Source of the DNA: Psychromonas sp. CD1
GTDB taxonomy: Bacteria; Pseudomonadota; Gammaproteobacteria; Enterobacterales; Psychromonadaceae
Assembly: GCF_002239585.1 (NCBI RefSeq)
Contig: NZ_NDFH01000003.1
Coordinates: 806,001-870,000 of the forward strand
Length of the DNA: 64,000 nt
Direction: 5' to 3'
Positions 60,863 through 64,000 of this stretch are shown in pieces; the first letter of the stretch is position 1, and each line of letters opens with the position of its first letter. The position numbers and the translations under genes were made by a program. The notes beneath the pieces are model-generated. The model was not told where the DNA came from and searched no databases. It saw only the letters and a program-made list of their open reading frames with translations.

Positions 60863-61868
60863 ATCCGCCTACACAGAGCGAAACTTCTCTGCTAAGCTTA
60901 GTTTGCGGGATCTGGTAGAGGCAGTGCCAGCTTGCATGCCTGCAGGTCGACGATTCACAAAAAAATGCTCTGTTGCCGTTCTCTGCTTCTATTTCATCTA
61001 AGCATGTGAATACTATGCCGTGCCTTTCAGCATAACCCTTAGCATCTCCGCCCGTATCGGCTGGATCGAATGAAGAAATCTTTGCACCTCTTGGCTCAAT
61101 ACCAAGTTTAATATGTGCATCAATACACGCATCGAACCATTCCGCAATTATTACGCTTGACTCAACATCGTCTATGAAGTCACCAAGCCAGATATGGTTA
61201 AACCTAGCTTTGCTCATGCGTTTGCTTTCCATCTTTTCTTTGTCCTTTTTATACTCACCTAGCAATGATTCATCATGTTCAAACCAAGGGTTATCTTGAA
61301 AGCCCACTTTGATAATTAAATGATAATCATCTTCATAGTATCCATCCCGATCTATTTCAGCTTGAAAGGGTATTATAAACTCTTGGCTCATTGCATCAGA
61401 TGACGATTCATTATTCCAAAGATACCAAAGTTCAGCGCCGGGCGTGTCTCGTAATGTAGGCCCCAAAGTATCTATTGTTGATTGTTTAGTTCGAGCGGCT
61501 TCTTCCATCAGAAAAAACTTGTAATTGCTCGCACCTTTCATATCTATAATGTTCCCCATTCCGCCAAAGGTGAACACTCCGCCAGTCTTGTGACGTATCT
61601 CCCAATGTGATGGAACCGGTAAGAACCCTTTCAAGCTCAAGTCTTTAATTGACTTGTTTATCCCTGCATATATGGACTCTTTAAGCGACTTCATTCTTTC
61701 TCGTAACACGTAAACTTTAGAGCCACAGGAATTGATCTCACCCGACATTATGTCTTGCGCAAACCTTGACTTTGTACCAGCTCTCCCACCGAACATGCAC
61801 TTATATTTTTTGTGCTTTAGTATCATCGGCTCAAGTTTTTCAATCAAATAAAATAGTGGGCTCTTCAT
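60861..61868 (-). CDS. Phage terminase large subunit fragment, 3' end replaced by vector polylinker
   Basis: Would be the ATPase/nuclease that packages phage DNA. From ATG-61868 (MKSPLFYLIEKL..), the ATPase loop CMFGGRAGTKSR lies near residue 30, Walker B is FFLMEEAA near 120, and FDPADTGGDAKG near 270 is the first nuclease Asp region. At about residue 305 the phage sequence stops; the last 25-30 codons read through SalI, PstI and SphI polylinker sites and unrelated sequence. The real protein should be about 100 or more residues longer. Richer in G+C than neighbours by eye. No portal or capsid gene follows. Confidence 0.8.
   Translation of the reverse strand: MKSPLFYLIEKLEPMILKHKKYKCMFGGRAGTKSRFAQDIMSGEINSCGSKVYVLRERMKSLKESIYAGINKSIKDLSLKGFLPVPSHWEIRHKTGGVFTFGGMGNIIDMKGASNYKFFLMEEAARTKQSTIDTLGPTLRDTPGAELWYLWNNESSSDAMSQEFIIPFQAEIDRDGYYEDDYHLIIKVGFQDNPWFEHDESLLGEYKKDKEKMESKRMSKARFNHIWLGDFIDDVESSVIIAEWFDACIDAHIKLGIEPRGAKISSFDPADTGGDAKGYAERHGIVFTCLDEIEAENGNRAFFCESSTCRHASWHCLYQIPQTKLSREVSLCVGG
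60922..60951. other. Cloning-vector polylinker (pUC/M13 type)
   Basis: CAGTGCCAGCTTGCATGCC followed directly by CTGCAG (60940-60945) and GTCGAC (60946-60951) is the HindIII-SphI-PstI-SalI part of the pUC18/19-type multiple cloning site with one base missing at HindIII. Such an ordered run is not natural sequence; the stretch on its left may be poor-quality read start. Confidence 0.93.
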
Positions 61869-61882
61869 CAGTAGCAATCATG

Positions 61883-62032
61883 TTACCGATAGTTCCTTTC
61901 CATTTTTCTTAATAAAGTGCGGTACTTTTTCACCATCACTATGTCACCTCTATCACACGCCGTAAATGCTAGGCTCAGGCCTTTCTGAAGCTGCTTTTGC
62001 ATCCGCTCACTCCTAGCTAATTCTTTAGCCAT
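61883..62032 (-). CDS. Small phage-type protein upstream of terminase
   Basis: A 49-residue basic, helical product (MAKELARSERMQKQLQKGLS..) ending 14 bases before the terminase ATG. No recognised family and no good ribosome binding site. It could be a truncated small-terminase-region gene or a chance frame. Confidence 0.4.
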   Translation of the reverse strand: MAKELARSERMQKQLQKGLSLAFTACDRGDIVMVKKYRTLLRKMERNYR

Positions 62033-62117
62033 GCGCTAAGCCAATTCGAACACCGTAAACGCGAATTAGTTGCTATTATGCTACAACACGCCAACAAAAT
62101 GGTAACATTGAACGATA

Positions 62118-63374
62118 ATGAGACAAATAATGATTTACAAAAAACGATTAAATAAAATATTAATTGCCTTAAGTATTACCCTTAGTGCATCACAAGTCAG
62201 TGCTGCAGGTTTTCAACTCAATGCACAATCGGCCACGGGTTTAGGCCGTGCTTTCGCCGGAGATGCTGTTATTGCCGATAATGCTTCCGTTGCATCACGT
62301 AATGCAGCCGCCATGGCTCTCTTTGATAGCACAGCCCTATCAATGGGCGTTAATGTAATACAAACTGATATTAATGTCAGTAATGGAAAATATAGTCCTT
62401 TTGGAGAACCTGGAATCGATTCAAATTATGACAACGCCGGTGACATCTCTATTGCGCCAAATTTCCATTTGATAGTGCCCCTCAATGATAAATTTGCATT
62501 AGGTATGAGTTTATACTCTAATTTTGCCACACGAAGCGAATTTGATAGCTCTTTTAAGGGGACCGAATATGGCGGATTAACCGATGTTAAAAGCATCAAT
62601 TTAGCCTTATTAGCGTCATATCGCATCAACTCTCAATGGAGTATTGGAGGCGGGCTAGATATTATTTATGGAATGGGTAAGTTACAAAGAAATTTTAGCG
62701 ATTCTTATAGGCCACTTTTATCGGGTAAAAGAATATTAGATGCAGATACAGCAGGAATTGGCCTTGGCTTTAACGTTGGCACCGTATTTGAACTCGATAA
62801 AAATAATCGGTTTGGTTTGTCGTACCATTACAGCCCTCGACTACACACCAAAGGTGATGTTTTTTTCCTAGAAGATAAGAGAAATGCAAATGCAATTGAT
62901 GATACCTTATATCTATCACTCCCTGACATGGCGGAATTTTCAGGTTATCATCGCCTACAAGGTTCTAAATTTGCCGTCCATTATAGCGTACAATGGATAG
63001 GCTGGTCTTCTTTTGAATCTTTAGACTCAGCAGCTCATGGCACTCTAAAAGAATACAATTGGAAAGATACTTATCATGTCGCCCTCGGCACCACTTACTA
63101 TTTAAATAAAGATTGGACACTACGTGCAGGTTATATGCATGATTTAAGTGCACAAGATAAAGTAACGTCTATTTCAGTACCAGACTCAAATCGTCAATGG
63201 TTTTCAGCTGGCTTTACTTACCAACTAAATGAAAATAGTAATATTGATTTCGGCACGACTTATTTATTGGGTCAAGACGTAGAAGTAACCGAGCACTTAG
63301 GCCCATCTAAAATCAGTGCAACAACACATGCAGATGCAATTTTAATGGCAATGCAATACAGCTATGTTTTTTAA
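62118..63374 (+). CDS. FadL/OmpP1-family outer-membrane transporter
   Basis: Outer-membrane beta-barrel for long-chain fatty acids or other hydrophobic compounds. The 418 residues start with a signal peptide ending VSA, followed by AGFQLNAQSATGLGRAFAGDA, the N-terminal plug of FadL proteins, then alternating beta strands to a terminal aromatic (YSYVF). Starts at 62118 and 62130 are both possible; neither has a strong ribosome binding site. The upstream region is contaminated by the chimeric block, so its promoter cannot be judged. Confidence 0.92.
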   Translation: MRQIMIYKKRLNKILIALSITLSASQVSAAGFQLNAQSATGLGRAFAGDAVIADNASVASRNAAAMALFDSTALSMGVNVIQTDINVSNGKYSPFGEPGIDSNYDNAGDISIAPNFHLIVPLNDKFALGMSLYSNFATRSEFDSSFKGTEYGGLTDVKSINLALLASYRINSQWSIGGGLDIIYGMGKLQRNFSDSYRPLLSGKRILDADTAGIGLGFNVGTVFELDKNNRFGLSYHYSPRLHTKGDVFFLEDKRNANAIDDTLYLSLPDMAEFSGYHRLQGSKFAVHYSVQWIGWSSFESLDSAAHGTLKEYNWKDTYHVALGTTYYLNKDWTLRAGYMHDLSAQDKVTSISVPDSNRQWFSAGFTYQLNENSNIDFGTTYLLGQDVEVTEHLGPSKISATTHADAILMAMQYSYVF

Positions 63375-63400
63375 AAATAGGGCTTGCCTCTATTAAACTA

Positions 63401-63429
63401 AAAAAGCACCGTTTAATACGGTGCTTTTT
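63401..63429. terminator. Bidirectional terminator between the FadL gene and the RND pump
   Basis: Stem AAAAGCACCGT-TTAAT-ACGGTGCTTTT with A and T tracts. Confidence 0.9.
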
Positions 63430-63454
63430 AGTAACACGAATACTTAATATCTGA

Positions 63455-64000
63455 TCACTTAAGTGAAACAACCTTACCCAAAGATTTTATCACTTCTCTT
63501 TTTTTCCATTGAAAATAAACACAAGGTAAAATAAGTAGCGTAAGTAGCACCGCGCTTAACATACCGCCAATCATTGGCGCTGCGATACGTTGCATAATTT
63601 CAGAGCCAGCACCTTCTGCATACATGATAGGTACAAGCCCCATCACGACAGTTGCAACCGTCATCATCACAGGTCTAACTCGTAATCCGGCACCTTGCAT
63701 TACAGCATCGCGCAAATCATTGACATTGAAATTATACAGACGTTGCTTTTTCTTCGCATCTAAAGACTGATTTAAATAAAGTAACATAATGATCCCAATT
63801 TCAATCGAGACTCCCGCTAAAGCAATAAATCCAACACCTACTGCGATAGAAAAATTATAATCAAGTAAGAACATTAACCAAATCCCCCCCATTAGTGCAA
63901 AGGGCAATGTCGCTAAAATTAATAATACCTCTCCCACTCGGCGAAAGGCTAAATAAAGCAACATAATAATTATCAACACCGTCACGGGGATAACCTTCAT
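63455..64000 (-). CDS. RND heavy-metal efflux pump, CusA/CzcA type, C-terminal part
   Basis: Inner-membrane proton-driven pump subunit; the visible 181 residues are the end of a protein of about 1040, and the gene continues past the window edge. It shows the last membrane helices of the family: LLYLAFRRVGEVLLILATLPFALMGG, VGVGFIALAGVSIEIGIIMLLYLN, and RVRPVMMTVATVVMGLVPIM followed by GSEIMQRIAAPMIGGM. The wording resembles CusA (Cu/Ag) more than drug pumps such as AcrB, but the metal cannot be decided from this end. Confidence 0.93.
   Translation of the reverse strand: MKVIPVTVLIIIMLLYLAFRRVGEVLLILATLPFALMGGIWLMFLLDYNFSIAVGVGFIALAGVSIEIGIIMLLYLNQSLDAKKKQRLYNFNVNDLRDAVMQGAGLRVRPVMMTVATVVMGLVPIMYAEGAGSEIMQRIAAPMIGGMLSAVLLTLLILPCVYFQWKKREVIKSLGKVVSLK

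Noticed and set aside
60861-62032. A prophage at the cmoB-fadL junction
   Set aside because: Only one truncated terminase and a tiny frame are present, and the 3' end is vector polylinker; an assembly artefact explains it better.

Overview
The window is about 37% G+C by eye and carries densely packed housekeeping operons of a marine gammaproteobacterium. The gene set and order (metY-rimP-nusA-infB, nqrABCDEF-apbE-nqrM, cydP-cydABX-ybgE next to ybgC-tol-pal-cpoB-tRNA-Lys-nadA, clpSA beside infA, rnf genes with nth) fit the Alteromonadales/Vibrionales neighbourhood. A cold-adapted Psychromonas-like organism is my best guess, but it is an inference from protein resemblance and not a computed placement.

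Layout. 1-2.8 kb: serine uptake and deamination (sdaC, sdaA). 2.8-9.8 kb, minus strand: initiator tRNA, rimP, nusA, infB, rbfA, truB and a small Cys-rich protein. 9.7-15.4 kb: tRNA-Leu, secG, glmM, folP, ftsH, rlmE. 15.5-18.8 kb: yhbY, greA, a TatD-family nuclease, prfC. 19-21.6 kb, plus strand: accessory genes (VOC protein, YgfF-like dehydrogenase, alpha/beta hydrolase, RRM protein). 21.8-23.5 kb: dcd, a cold-shock protein, a YaiI-family protein. 23.5-30.7 kb: the complete Na+-translocating NADH:quinone reductase operon with its flavin transferase and maturation factor. 30.9-36.5 kb: infA, clpSA and anaerobic ribonucleotide reductase nrdDG. 36.7-39.9 kb: a truncated rnf operon (C-terminal scrap of rnfC, then rnfD, rnfG, rnfE) and nth. 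39.9-44 kb: a YehS-like protein, a restriction-modification pair, nadA. 44-50 kb: three tRNA-Lys genes and the Tol-Pal operon. 50-53.3 kb: cytochrome bd oxidase operon. 53.5-60.8 kb: ruvAB, carbonic anhydrase, a broken HD-GYP gene, aspS, cmoAB. 60.9-62 kb: a phage terminase fragment joined to cloning-vector polylinker. 62.1-64 kb: a FadL-family porin and the end of an RND metal-efflux pump.

The energy genes form a theme: Nqr pumps Na+, cytochrome bd takes quinol electrons at low O2, and nrdDG supplies deoxynucleotides without O2. Good FNR-type boxes sit at about -41.5 from plausible promoters of both nrdDG and the cyd operon. The flavin transferase ApbE would serve NqrB/NqrC and, if still made, RnfD/RnfG.

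I did not find a convincing new multi-gene system. The observations most worth checking are the vector/terminase chimera (probably an assembly artefact), the loss of rnfABC with a readable rnfC tail left in front of rnfD, a restriction gene with an unusual domain mix beside a 74-bp tandem duplication, a second (78-bp, perfect) tandem duplication before ftsH, a perfect 72-bp palindrome between the cyd and tol operons, and an HD-GYP gene with two inactivating lesions.
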